Assembly (NCBI GenBank): GCA_019347795.1
Contig: JAHWKS010000144.1
Location: 1-9,144, forward strand
Length of the DNA: 9,144 bases
Direction of reading: 5' to 3'
Source: Planctomycetota bacterium
GTDB lineage: Bacteria; Planctomycetota; Planctomycetia; Pirellulales; Pirellulaceae
Shown: positions 1 through 6,110 of the stretch, piece by piece
Layout: each line of letters begins with the position of its first letter
Position numbering within the stretch: position 1 is the first letter of the stretch
Program-made: the position numbers and the translations under genes
Notes under the pieces: generated by a model
Seen by the model: only the letters and a program-made list of their open reading frames with translations
The model's database searches: none
What the model was told of the DNA's origin: nothing

Positions 1-218
1 GCTTCGGCGCCGAGCAGCTCCCGCGCCGCCCGGCCGTCGCTGGTAATGATCACCTCATCTCCGCGGCCGGCGCCGACCGCATCGATCGCCAAGAGCGGCT
101 ACCCGTCGGGCGTTCGTCGATCTACCAGGTACGGCTGCACTACGAGCAACTTGCGACCTTGCATGGACGCGTGCTTCACGGTAGCAGTGGCCGATCCTAA
201 AACCCGCGCTTGTTGCAT
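1..218 (-). pseudogene. BMC-P vertex protein (EutN/CcmL family), partial at the window edge and interrupted by an in-frame TAG
   Basis: This would be a pentameric microcompartment vertex protein. Reading the minus strand from ATG at 218 gives MQQARVLGSATATVKHASMQ, then a KLLVVQPYLVD stretch, a TAG as codon 40 (99-101), and in the same frame PLLAIDAVGAGRGDEVIITS up to the window edge. The KLLVVQPY and AIDxxGAGxGDxVxIT patterns are the two conserved strands of the EutN/CcmL fold and match the intact paralogue at 1842-2153. The frame stays open on both sides of the TAG, so one base change explains the break. A purine-rich GAGGGGGTGG lies just upstream of the start as a ribosome-binding site. It is the last operon gene in the window, 133 bases after the aldehyde dehydrogenase. 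The amber could be a true nonsense mutation, a sequence error near a contig end, or readthrough. Family call firm; broken status uncertain. Confidence 0.8.
99..101 (-). other. In-frame amber (TAG) codon inside the BMC-P gene
   Basis: Codon 40 of the frame starting at 218 is TAG, between a Thr-Pro-Asp-Gly and a Pro-Leu-Leu-Ala-Ile-Asp stretch that are contiguous in the family. A single change from CAG, GAG or AAG would give it. It lies about 100 bases from the window edge. Confidence 0.9.
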
Positions 219-235
219 GATGTTTCCACCCCCTC

Positions 236-326
236 GTTTAACCGCGTGCCCAACGGGCCGTGCGAGGCCTCTTCCATTCGGCGAATCCAGGGTTTCCCGC
301 GCGGCCCGCTGGGCACGCGGTTAAAC
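236..326. repeat. Long inverted repeat between aldehyde dehydrogenase and BMC-P genes
   Basis: The 25-base arm at 236-260 (beginning GTTTAACCGCGTGCCC) is the reverse complement of 302-326 with one mismatch. The 41-base centre is itself partly self-complementary around ATTCGGCGAAT. It starts 25 bases after the dehydrogenase stop. There is no T-run next to either arm, so it is not a classical intrinsic terminator; a dispersed palindromic element, possibly MITE-like, is the better reading. Confidence 0.85.
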
Positions 327-351
327 GATCTATGCTTTGGCCAAAACGGCA

Positions 352-1839
352 TTACGTTCCGCCGCCTTGCTTGGGCTCGGGCAGCGGCACTCGCGGTTCT
401 TGTTTTCCCAGAACGTACAAATCGTCGATCAACGAACATCGCCGCTCCCGCGTGAACGTGAGCGGAGTTGTCACGCCCTCGCCCGTCGGGCCGGCGATGG
501 AGAACGAGATATAGCCTTCGCCTCCCAGCCCCAGCGACGCCATGCAGGGGCCGTTCTTCACGAACAGCGTCGTGTCCAGCTCGCGGCCCATGCGGGTCAT
601 GTTCCGCACGTCGCTGGAGTGAATGATGCTCGTGTGCCGGAAGCCGTGCTCGGCCTCCTTGGCCTTGGCGATCGCCTCGTCCACATTCCGCACGCGGACG
701 AAAGGGATAAACGGCATCATCTGCTCGACGGGCACAAACGGATTGCCCTCGTCGGTCTCGCCGAAGAGCAGCTCCGTCTGTTGCGGCACACTCCGGCCGA
801 TCGCCTTGGCCAACACCGCCGCGTCCTGTCCCAGGAAGTCCTTGGACGGGATATCGTGCTTCTTGTCCCCGTCGCCGACCTGCACGATGGCGGTCTTCGT
901 GAGCTTGTCCACCTCCCCGGCCGAGAGCCGCGCCGCGCCGGCCCGCTCCATCGCCTTCATCATCGCGTCAAACACGCTCGACACCACGAATACCTCTTTC
1001 TCCGCGATGCAGAGCAGGTTGTTGTCATACGCCGCGCCGCGGATGATGGAACGCGCGGCCCGGTCGAGGTCGGCCGTCTCGTCCACCACCACCGGCGGAT
1101 TCCCCGGCCCGGCCACCACGGCCCGTTTGCCGCTGTTGAGGGCCGCCCGCGCCACCGCCGGTCCCCCGGTGACGCAGATCAGCGAAATGCCGCGATGCTT
1201 GAAGATCTCGCCGGCCGACTCCAGCGTCGGCTCGGGGATGATGCAGATCAGGTTGTCGATTCCCACCTCGCGGCGGATCGCCTCGTTGAACCGCCGCACC
1301 CCTTCGGTCGCCACTCGCTTGCCGCTGGGATGCGGGTTCACCACGAGCGTGTTCCCCGCGGCGATCATGTTGATCGCATTCCCGGTGAGCGTGGGGAGCG
1401 AGTGCGTGACCGGCGTGATGGCCCCGATCACGCCGAACGGGGCGTGCTCGATCACCGCCAGTCCGTAATCGCCGCTGTAGACTTCCTTTCGCTGCTCGAG
1501 AAACTCCACGCCGGGAGTCCGCTCGCCGAGCGTCTTGAGCTTCTCGATCTTGTGCTCCAGCCGGCCGATCCTGGTTTCCTCCATCTCCATCGTGCCCAGC
1601 TCGACGCACTGGTCGATGGAGATGCGGCGGATGATCTCGATGATCCGCTTCCGGTCCGCCACCGGCCGCCGCGAGAGCTGCTCGAAGGCGTCGCGGGCGG
1701 CGGAGACCGCGTCGTCCACGTCCTCAAACACGCCGTGTCGCCCGCCGTGAGCTCGGCCGTTCGCCGAGCCGGGAACGCGCTCCACCTCGGCCAGCACCTG
1801 GGCTACCACGTTTCGGATCAGGTCTTCGTTGATTTGCAT
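352..1839 (-). CDS. CoA-acylating aldehyde dehydrogenase, microcompartment type (PduP/EutE-like)
   Basis: This 495-residue enzyme oxidises an aldehyde to its acyl-CoA with NAD+ and CoA inside the microcompartment. In PVM-type compartments the expected substrate is L-lactaldehyde. The probable catalytic cysteine is Cys277 in [15 protein letters not shown], the signature of PduP/Eut[10 protein letters not shown] (about 223-231) and AGPGNPP (243-249) are cofactor-site motifs. Residues 1-19 ([19 protein letters not shown]) form a short amphipathic helix, followed by a low-complexity linker to about residue 35, as expected of an encapsulation peptide. Length is typical for the family. The start at 1839 is two bases after the upstream BMC-P stop, so the two are probably translationally coupled; no strong Shine-Dalgarno is visible. 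Family and role are firm; the aldehyde substrate is inferred from context. Confidence 0.95.
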   Translation of the reverse strand: MQINEDLIRNVVAQVLAEVERVPGSANGRAHGGRHGVFEDVDDAVSAARDAFEQLSRRPVADRKRIIEIIRRISIDQCVELGTMEMEETRIGRLEHKIEKLKTLGERTPGVEFLEQRKEVYSGDYGLAVIEHAPFGVIGAITPVTHSLPTLTGNAINMIAAGNTLVVNPHPSGKRVATEGVRRFNEAIRREVGIDNLICIIPEPTLESAGEIFKHRGISLICVTGGPAVARAALNSGKRAVVAGPGNPPVVVDETADLDRAARSIIRGAAYDNNLLCIAEKEVFVVSSVFDAMMKAMERAGAARLSAGEVDKLTKTAIVQVGDGDKKHDIPSKDFLGQDAAVLAKAIGRSVPQQTELLFGETDEGNPFVPVEQMMPFIPFVRVRNVDEAIAKAKEAEHGFRHTSIIHSSDVRNMTRMGRELDTTLFVKNGPCMASLGLGGEGYISFSIAGPTGEGVTTPLTFTRERRCSLIDDLYVLGKQEPRVPLPEPKQGGGT

Positions 1840-1841
1840 GA

Positions 1842-2153
1842 TTATTCGTTACGCGAGTAGACACAGTTGTCGTCCACGTGAACCCGATCGACGATTCCGA
1901 CGATGACGGTGTCGATCGGCATGTTCTTCGTCTCCGGCGTGAGCCGGGCGCTGGAGCCTTGCGTGATCAGCACGAAGTCTCCCTTCCCGGCGCCGAGCAT
2001 ATCGACCGCAATGAACGTGCGGCCGTTGGTCGCCAGGCTCTTCCGCTCGGCGGCCTCCACCCGATACGGCTCGACCACCAGCAGCTTATAGCCGACCATG
2101 GCGTCCACCTTCTCGGTGGCGACGACGGAGCCGGTGACTTTGGCGATGAACAT
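1842..2153 (-). CDS. BMC-P pentameric vertex protein (EutN/CcmL family)
   Basis: This 103-residue shell protein should form pentamers that cap the vertices of the icosahedral microcompartment. The N-terminal [13 protein letters not shown] and KLLVVEPY strands, then [18 protein letters not shown] (about 47-64) and [10 protein letters not shown] (82-91), are the full EutN/CcmL pattern, and the length is usual for the family. It lies between the acyl kinase and the aldehyde dehydrogenase, whose ATG follows its stop after two bases. The start is 14 bases past the arm of an 79-base palindrome (2168-2246). The leader between them is ATGGACGAATTTTT, which has no strong Shine-Dalgarno. A hairpin that close to the start could affect initiation, which is inference. 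A second, interrupted BMC-P copy lies at 1-218; PVM loci normally carry several BMC-P paralogues. Confidence 0.95.
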   Translation of the reverse strand: MFIAKVTGSVVATEKVDAMVGYKLLVVEPYRVEAAERKSLATNGRTFIAVDMLGAGKGDFVLITQGSSARLTPETKNMPIDTVIVGIVDRVHVDDNCVYSRNE

Positions 2154-2167
2154 AAAAATTCGTCCAT

Positions 2168-2246
2168 AGTAGTAGGCACACTCCGTGTGCCGTTCTTGTC
2201 TTCGCGAACGGAGTTCGCGGACGGCACACGGAGTGTGCCTGCTACT
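2168..2246. repeat. 79-base palindromic element, copy A (AGTAGGCACACTCCG family)
   Basis: The 26-base arms 2168-2193 and 2221-2246 are inverted with one mismatch. The centre carries a second perfect hairpin, CGCGAAC (2203-2209) with GTTCGCG (2213-2219). A near-identical copy lies at 3860-3939 and half-copies at 4321-4377. The end at 2246 directly touches the acyl kinase stop codon (2247-2249). It is a nested-hairpin dispersed repeat with no T-tract beside it. Confidence 0.92.
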
Positions 2247-3428
2247 TTAACTAAGCAGCTCCTTCGCCTGCCTGGCGACGACGATCTCTTCATTCGTCGG
2301 GGCGACCCAAATCTGCACGCGGCCGGCGTCGGCGTGGATCGGCGTTTCGCCTTTCGCCGCGGCGTTCTTCGCTTCGTCGAGGATGATGCCGAACTCGGCG
2401 AGGTTGCGGCACACGTCGCGGCGGATGTTGACGCCGTTCTCGCCGATGCCGCCGGTGAACACGATCACGTCGGCCCCGCCCAACTCCACGAGCAGCCCGC
2501 CGAGGTAACGGCGAATCTCCGACACGTATACGTCCAAGGCCAATCGCGCCTGCGAATTCCCTTGATCCGCCGCCTCTTCCAAGTCGCGGATGTCGCCGCT
2601 CACGCCGCTGAGGCCGAGCAAGCCGCACTCGGCCGCGAGCATCTCCAGCACTTCCTCAAACGACTTCCCGAGCTGCTTCATCACCACCAGGATTGCATAG
2701 GGGTCGAAATCGCCCGCTCGGTTGTTCTGCGGCAAACCTGATTGCGGGCTCATGCCCATGCTGGTGGCGACGCTCTCGCCGCCCTTGATCGCGCACAAGC
2801 TGCTCGACCCGCCCAGGTGGCACGAAATGATCCGCAAGTCGCTTCGGCCGACCAACTGCGGGACTCGCTGCGATATGTACCGATGACTGGCGCCGTGAAA
2901 TCCCCACTTCTTGATGTGCAGCTTCTCGGCCCACTCCGCCGGAACCGCGTAATGGCGGAGATGATCGGGAATCGTCGCATGGAAGCCGGTCTCGAAGGCC
3001 GCCACCAGCGGAATCTCCGGCAGCTTCTCCGCCAGGAGCCGCATCGCGTTGATGTACGGCGGGTTATGAGCCGGGGCGACCTGGCTCATTTCCTCCATCG
3101 CCGCCAGCACGTCGGGCGTTACTCGCTGCACGCCGCTGACCCGCCCGCCGTGGACCGCTTTGAAGCCGATCGCGGAAACCTCGCGAGCGTCCTCCATGCA
3201 GCCGATCTGCGGATCGGTCAACTGCTCCAGGCACTGCCGCACCGCCGCCGCATGGTCGGGCGCCTCGATCGTCAAGTCCTGCCGCTCGTGGCCGATCTCG
3301 ACGAAGCACTTGCTTTCGATCGAACCGATTCGCTCCACGCCGCCGCGCGCAAGCTGCCGCTCATCCGTCATGTCGAACAGACGATACTTGAAGCTCGTCG
3401 AGCCGAGATTCGCAACCAGGATCTTCAT
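2247..3428 (-). CDS. ackA: Acetate kinase family acyl kinase of the microcompartment pathway
   Basis: This 393-residue ASKHA-fold kinase transfers phosphate from an acyl phosphate to ADP, giving ATP and the free acid, after the aldehyde dehydrogenase and PduL steps. In a PVM compartment the substrate may be lactoyl phosphate. Visible family motifs are [12 protein letters not shown] (7-18), AVHGGRV (91-97), GFHGASH (176-182), HLGGSSS (204-210), NNRAGDFDP (235-243), FTGGIGEN (324-331) and PTNEE (377-381). Equivalents of Methanosarcina thermophila AckA His180 (H178), Arg241 (R237) and Glu384 (E380) are present. Arg91 is replaced by Lys90, Asp148 by Glu146 in FETGFH, and Asn211 by Gly207. The length is normal. 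GGAG stands nine bases before the ATG. It follows BMC-H by 127 bases containing a repeat. The family call is firm; acetate as the real substrate is not. Confidence 0.93.
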   Translation of the reverse strand: MKILVANLGSTSFKYRLFDMTDERQLARGGVERIGSIESKCFVEIGHERQDLTIEAPDHAAAVRQCLEQLTDPQIGCMEDAREVSAIGFKAVHGGRVSGVQRVTPDVLAAMEEMSQVAPAHNPPYINAMRLLAEKLPEIPLVAAFETGFHATIPDHLRHYAVPAEWAEKLHIKKWGFHGASHRYISQRVPQLVGRSDLRIISCHLGGSSSLCAIKGGESVATSMGMSPQSGLPQNNRAGDFDPYAILVVMKQLGKSFEEVLEMLAAECGLLGLSGVSGDIRDLEEAADQGNSQARLALDVYVSEIRRYLGGLLVELGGADVIVFTGGIGENGVNIRRDVCRNLAEFGIILDEAKNAAAKGETPIHADAGRVQIWVAPTNEEIVVARQAKELLS

Positions 3429-3466
3429 AGGGAAGGCTCCGGCGTGGATTCCGTTCGTCGGCGAGA

Positions 3467-3518
3467 GGAGTCAGGAGTCAGTTTTACATACACCGACTCC
3501 TGACCCCTGACTCCTGAC
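3467..3518. repeat. GAGTCAGG-type inverted repeat between BMC-H and acyl kinase genes
   Basis: GTCAGGAGTCAG (3470-3481) is perfectly inverted at 3507-3518, and each side has further partial GACTCCTGAC copies (for example 3495-3504), so several pairings are possible. It occupies the gap between the second shell gene and the kinase, 37 bases beyond the BMC-H stop. No T-run follows on either side. Confidence 0.85.
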
Positions 3519-3555
3519 GCGACTTCGTCCACAGTTTGCACCCGCTAGGCGCACA

Positions 3556-3825
3556 CTACGACAAATACGCCTCCATGAGCCCTTCGGCGGGACGGGCGAT
3601 GATGTGGCTGCCGACCAGCTCGCCGACTTGCGTGGCGGCCTGGGCGCCGGCTTCGACCGCGGCCCGGACGCTCCCCACGTCGCCGCGGACGACCGTCGTC
3701 ACCAATCCGCCGCCGATCTGCACGCGCTTGACGATCTGCACGTTGGCCGCCTTGGCCATCGCGTCGGTCGCCTCCACCAGGCCGACCAGGCCCTTCGTTT
3801 CCACCAAGCCAATTGCACCGTTCAT
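3556..3825 (-). CDS. BMC-H hexameric shell protein (distal copy, GGG pore)
   Basis: This 89-residue single Pfam-BMC-domain protein should form hexamers that tile the compartment facets. MNGAIGLVETKGLVGLVEAT, then DAMAKAANVQIV, are the classic N-terminal signature. The pore loop is QIGGGLVTTVVRGDV (about 36-50), with three glycines at 38-40 where the upstream paralogue has Gly-Ser-Gly. AAVEAGAQAA and HIIARPAEGL complete the fold. The start at 3825 is the first methionine that begins the BMC domain. An in-frame start at 3921 would add 32 residues translated from a palindromic repeat and is rejected. An AAGAGA lies about eight bases upstream as a weak ribosome-binding site. It is separated from the upstream BMC-H by 119 bases, most of it the palindrome at 3860-3939. 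Confidence 0.96.
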   Translation of the reverse strand: MNGAIGLVETKGLVGLVEATDAMAKAANVQIVKRVQIGGGLVTTVVRGDVGSVRAAVEAGAQAATQVGELVGSHIIARPAEGLMEAYLS

Positions 3826-3859
3826 TGTGTGTCTCTTGTTACTCGAGGTTGCCGTGATC

Positions 3860-3939
3860 GTAGTAGGCACACTCCGTGCGCCGTTCTTCACTTCTCGGCG
3901 AACGGAGTTCGCCGACGGCACACGGAGTGTGCCTGCTAC
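3860..3939. repeat. 80-base palindromic element, copy B (AGTAGGCACACTCCG family)
   Basis: Arms 3860-3884 and 3915-3939 (25 bases) are inverted with two mismatches; an inner hairpin pairs CGGCGAAC (3896-3903) with GTTCGCCG (3907-3914). It is nearly the same sequence as copy A at 2168-2246. Its right end is five bases from the TGA of the upstream BMC-H gene (3945-3947). It fills most of the gap between the two shell genes. Confidence 0.92.
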
Positions 3940-3944
3940 TTTAT

Positions 3945-4247
3945 TCAGTCGCTTTGCCCGCCGCCGGTCTTGGCCGGCAGCACGATGCCGAGGTCTTCGT
4001 GCGGTCGGGGGATCACTTGCACGCTTACCACCTCGCCGAGGCGGCTGGCGGCGCCGGCGCCCGCGTCGGTGGCGGCTTTCACCGCGGCCACGTCGCCGGT
4101 GACGAAGGCCGACACCAGGCCGCTGCCGACTTTGTCCCAGCCCAGGAATTGCACATTCGCCGCTTTCATCATCGCGTCGGTGGCCTCGATCAGGGCGATG
4201 AAGCCCTTGGTCTCGATCATCCCCAACGCTTCCATCGCTTTCGCCAT
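3945..4247 (-). CDS. BMC-H hexameric shell protein (proximal copy, GSG pore)
   Basis: This 100-residue facet protein has one BMC domain. [37 protein letters not shown], the pore loop [15 protein letters not shown] (39-53) and [10 protein letters not shown] (79-88) follow the family pattern in order. It ends in a short hydrophilic tail, [10 protein letters not shown], that the distal copy lacks. The start at 4247 is supported by GGAG nine bases upstream and by the domain boundary; an in-frame start at 4328 would add 27 residues without family resemblance. The pair of adjacent, non-identical BMC-H genes is typical of PVM-type loci and suggests mixed facets or two tile types with different pores. 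It lies 125 bases after PduL, a gap that contains half-palindromes and a small hairpin. Confidence 0.96.
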   Translation of the reverse strand: MAKAMEALGMIETKGFIALIEATDAMMKAANVQFLGWDKVGSGLVSAFVTGDVAAVKAATDAGAGAASRLGEVVSVQVIPRPHEDLGIVLPAKTGGGQSD

Positions 4248-4298
4248 GGGAAGGTACTCCAGAGAAAGAAAAAGTACGCTAATTTCGTCGCTCACTAG

Positions 4299-4319
4299 CC
4301 GGCGACAAACTGTCGCTGG
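4299..4319. repeat. Small hairpin upstream of the proximal BMC-H gene
   Basis: CCGGCGACA (4299-4307) pairs with TGTCGCTGG (4311-4319) across a three-base loop with one mismatch. It sits between the half-palindromes at 4321-4377 and the shell gene start. No T-tract directly follows; function unknown. Confidence 0.7.
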
Positions 4320-4320
4320 A

Positions 4321-4377
4321 CCGCACACGGAGTGTGCCTACTACTTTGATAACGGCACACCGACCGTGCCTACTACT
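4321..4377. repeat. Two tandem half-copies of the AGTAGGCAC palindrome, overlapping the pduL stop
   Basis: Bases 4321-4345 and 4352-4377 each resemble one arm of elements A and B (both end GTGCCTACTACT), but they lie in the same orientation, so no full outer stem can form. The pduL stop codon (4373-4375) lies inside the second half-copy, and a second TAG follows it directly. This looks like a decayed or rearranged element. Confidence 0.85.
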
Positions 4378-5077
4378 TGTGGCAGCCGCACGGTCCCTGT
4401 TTCAGCAACTCCATGCTCGTCGCCGCGTCCAGGTTGCAGGCGTTCCCCTCATCCGTGTCGAGGTGCACTTCCAACTTGCTCGTCTTGTCGGCCCGCACCA
4501 GCAAGTCCTCGAACGTCACGCCGCACTGGAAGGACTCGACGCGGAGCTTCATGAAGTCGCCGTTGGCGACGCCGTAATACGCGGCGTCCCGCTCGTTCAT
4601 GTGGACGTGCCGGGCGGCGCGGATCACCCCCTGCTCCAGCTCGACCACGCCGGCCGGCCCCACCAGCACGCAGCCGGGCGTGCCGTCGATGTGGCCGCTG
4701 TGCCGAACCGGGGCGTCGATCCCCAGGGAGATCGAATCCGTAAACGCCAACTCCACCTGGCTGTGGTTGCGCGTCGGACCGAGCACCCGGACCGTGGGCA
4801 GCATCCGCCGCCGCGGCCCCACCACCATCACCGTCTCTTCCGCCGCGTAGAACCCATCCTGGTACAGCGGCTTCGCGGGCGTGAGCGTTCTCCCCGGGCC
4901 GAAGAGGATCTCCACGTGCTCGTCGGTCAGGTGGCAGTGCCGGGCCGAAATGCTCACCGCCAGGTGCGGCTTACCCGGCTCGCCCCGGCCGTCGGCCGAC
5001 TCGCCGCTTTGCCGAAGCACGATCTGCCGCACAATGCGTTCGATCGTCGCCCGGTCCACAGGTTGCGTTGCGATCAT
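4373..5077 (-). CDS. pduL: PduL-type phosphate propanoyltransferase (phosphotransacylase)
   Basis: This 234-residue zinc enzyme swaps CoA for phosphate on an acyl-CoA, giving acyl phosphate and recycling CoA in the compartment lumen. It links the aldehyde dehydrogenase to the kinase. Two tandem PduL barrels are visible. SARHCHLT (44-51, His47 and His49), Glu109 in SQVEL, ARHVHM (155-160, His157 and His159) and His205 in [12 protein letters not shown] match the metal-ligand pattern known for PduL. Residues 7-23 ([17 protein letters not shown]) form an amphipathic helix followed by a Gly-rich linker, which is consistent with an encapsulation peptide. The C-terminus is Cys-rich (GPCGCHK) and its stop lies inside a half-palindrome. 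It is the first structural gene after the regulator, 83 bases downstream. Function is firm; acyl preference (lactoyl or propanoyl) is inferred. Confidence 0.96.
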   Translation of the reverse strand: MIATQPVDRATIERIVRQIVLRQSGESADGRGEPGKPHLAVSISARHCHLTDEHVEILFGPGRTLTPAKPLYQDGFYAAEETVMVVGPRRRMLPTVRVLGPTRNHSQVELAFTDSISLGIDAPVRHSGHIDGTPGCVLVGPAGVVELEQGVIRAARHVHMNERDAAYYGVANGDFMKLRVESFQCGVTFEDLLVRADKTSKLEVHLDTDEGNACNLDAATSMELLKQGPCGCHK

Positions 5078-5095
5078 CTCGAATGCGTTCGTTCT

Positions 5096-5161
5096 GTTGG
5101 AGTCCAGCCTTCAGGCTGTCTTCGATCGATCCCCGGCACACGCTACAGCGTGGACTCCAAC
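5096..5161. repeat. Three-stem palindromic element (TTGGAGTCCA type) between deoR-type regulator and pduL
   Basis: An outer perfect 11-base stem GTTGGAGTCCA (5096-5106) pairs with 5151-5161. Inside are two perfect six-base hairpins, CAGCCT/AGGCTG (5105-5118) and CACGCT/AGCGTG (5139-5152), and a TCGATCGA palindrome (5122-5129). The inner stems share bases with the outer one, so alternative folds compete. Its last base is the first base of the regulator stop codon. It lacks tRNA features. Confidence 0.9.
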
Positions 5162-5934
5162 TAGCCGTTGTCTGTCGGACCCGCCACCAACACCTTCACG
5201 CCCGCGGCGGTCAGGCGGCTGCGCCAGTCTTCGCCGATGTTGTGATCGACCACCAGGTTCTGAACTCCGCCGAGCGGGCACAGGTGCGCGACGCTCGAAT
5301 GCCCGAATTTCGTGCTGTCCACGACGATGATCACCTCGTCGGCGGCCTGCATCATCGCCCGCTCGGTCTCGACCAACAGGCGGCTGCTGTTGTAGTAGCC
5401 CCGCTCGTTCACGCCCGCCACGCTGAGCACCGCCCAGCGGACATTCAGCTTCGCCAGCATCTCGTTGGCGAAGGGACCCAAGGCGACGCCGGTCCTGGGA
5501 TGCATGTCGCCGCCGACCAGCACCAGGTCCGAGGCCTCGCTGGAGGCGAACAAGTTCGCCACGGGCAATGAGTTCGTCACCACCTGCAACGGCCGGCCGA
5601 GCAGGAACTGGGCGAACTCGTAGGTGGTGCTGCCGCCGTCCAGCAGCACCGCGTCGCCGTCTTCGATCAACTCCGCGGCCCTCCGGCCGATGAGACGTTT
5701 TTCCTCCCAGTGGGCCGCTTGCCGCATGTCGAAGTGCGGCAGCTTGGGGGACGGCCCCGTGTAAAATACTCCGCCGTATGTTTTCTTGGCCTCGCCCGAC
5801 TTCTCGAGGAAATCAAGGTCCCGCCGCACCGTGGATTCGGAAACCGCCAACTCGCCCGCCAAGTCGGGGAGCGACGCGAAGCCGCGTTGACGAACCATTT
5901 CCAGCAGTCGCGAGCGTCGTTCCTCAGCAAGCAT
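5161..5934 (-). CDS. DeoR-family transcriptional regulator of the microcompartment operon
   Basis: This 257-residue DNA-binding protein probably represses the operon until a phosphorylated sugar intermediate binds. The N-terminal winged helix is ERRSRLLEMVRQRG (5-18), then LPDLAGELAVSESTVRRDLD (22-41), the DeoR signature. The C-terminal sugar-phosphate sensor has LLDGGSTTYEFAQ (97-109), VVTNSLPVAN (118-127), VLVGGDMHPRTG (138-149) and VDSTKFG (205-211), all usual for DeoR sensors. Start 5934 is supported by GGAGAG a few bases upstream and by the family's normal start. A longer frame from 6036 would begin upstream of the predicted promoter. DeoR regulators are the usual companions of PVM loci. 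Fuculose- or rhamnulose-phosphate as inducer is inference. Confidence 0.93.
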   Translation of the reverse strand: MLAEERRSRLLEMVRQRGFASLPDLAGELAVSESTVRRDLDFLEKSGEAKKTYGGVFYTGPSPKLPHFDMRQAAHWEEKRLIGRRAAELIEDGDAVLLDGGSTTYEFAQFLLGRPLQVVTNSLPVANLFASSEASDLVLVGGDMHPRTGVALGPFANEMLAKLNVRWAVLSVAGVNERGYYNSSRLLVETERAMMQAADEVIIVVDSTKFGHSSVAHLCPLGGVQNLVVDHNIGEDWRSRLTAAGVKVLVAGPTDNG

Positions 5935-5983
5935 GGGCGGCTCTCCGTGACTTCCGCCGCTGAACGTGGCGTTTGTTGGTACG

Positions 5984-6011
5984 ATTATGTCAAAGTTATG
6001 GAGAAAGTCAA
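5984..6011 (-). promoter_or_regulatory. Predicted sigma70-type promoter for the regulator and probably the operon
   Basis: On the minus strand TTGACT (6006-6011) and CATAAT (5984-5989) are each one base off consensus, with a 16-base spacer. Transcription would start near 5977, about 43 bases before the regulator ATG. No comparable promoter was seen before pduL. An imperfect inverted repeat (CGATTAT 5982-5988 with ATCATCG 6011-6017) encloses it and could be an operator for autoregulation. Confidence 0.55.
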
Positions 6012-6089
6012 TCATCGAGTGCTGTAGATTTTCCATTAACTGTCATTCTCGTCGACCTGTTTCGGATCATACGCCCTAAGTTGCTTATG

Positions 6090-6110
6090 TCATTGAGCTT
6101 TCGTCAATGA
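6090..6110. promoter_or_regulatory. Perfect TCATTGA/TCAATGA inverted repeat at the acetyltransferase start
   Basis: TCATTGA (6090-6096) is inverted at 6104-6110 with a seven-base spacer. The candidate ATG of the GNAT gene (6107-6109) falls inside the right arm. The arrangement could be an operator site, but the arms are short and no regulator is proven. Confidence 0.35.

Noticed and set aside
337..1860. Plus-strand open frame of 507 codons opposite the aldehyde dehydrogenase
   Set aside because: It is antisense to a clear enzyme gene, is rich in Arg, His and Asp as expected of shadow frames in high-GC DNA, and shows no recognisable domain.
3826..3921. N-terminal extension of the distal BMC-H protein
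   Set aside because: The 32 extra residues are translated palindromic repeat; the BMC domain begins at the methionine at 3825.
236..4377. Palindromes as intrinsic terminators
   Set aside because: None is followed by a T-run in the direction of transcription, and more operon genes follow each of them.
2168..4377. CRISPR array from the repeated AGTAGGCAC units
   Set aside because: Units are few, unevenly spaced, separated by genes, and lack regular spacers or cas genes.
5096..5161. tRNA or tRNA-like gene suggested by the cloverleaf shape
   Set aside because: There is no T-arm GTTC box, no anticodon-arm geometry and no acceptor stem of the right length; stems match a palindromic repeat.
5935..6036. 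Longer start of the DeoR regulator at 6036
   Set aside because: The extra 34 residues are not part of the family, a Shine-Dalgarno precedes 5934, and the predicted promoter would start transcription downstream of 6036.
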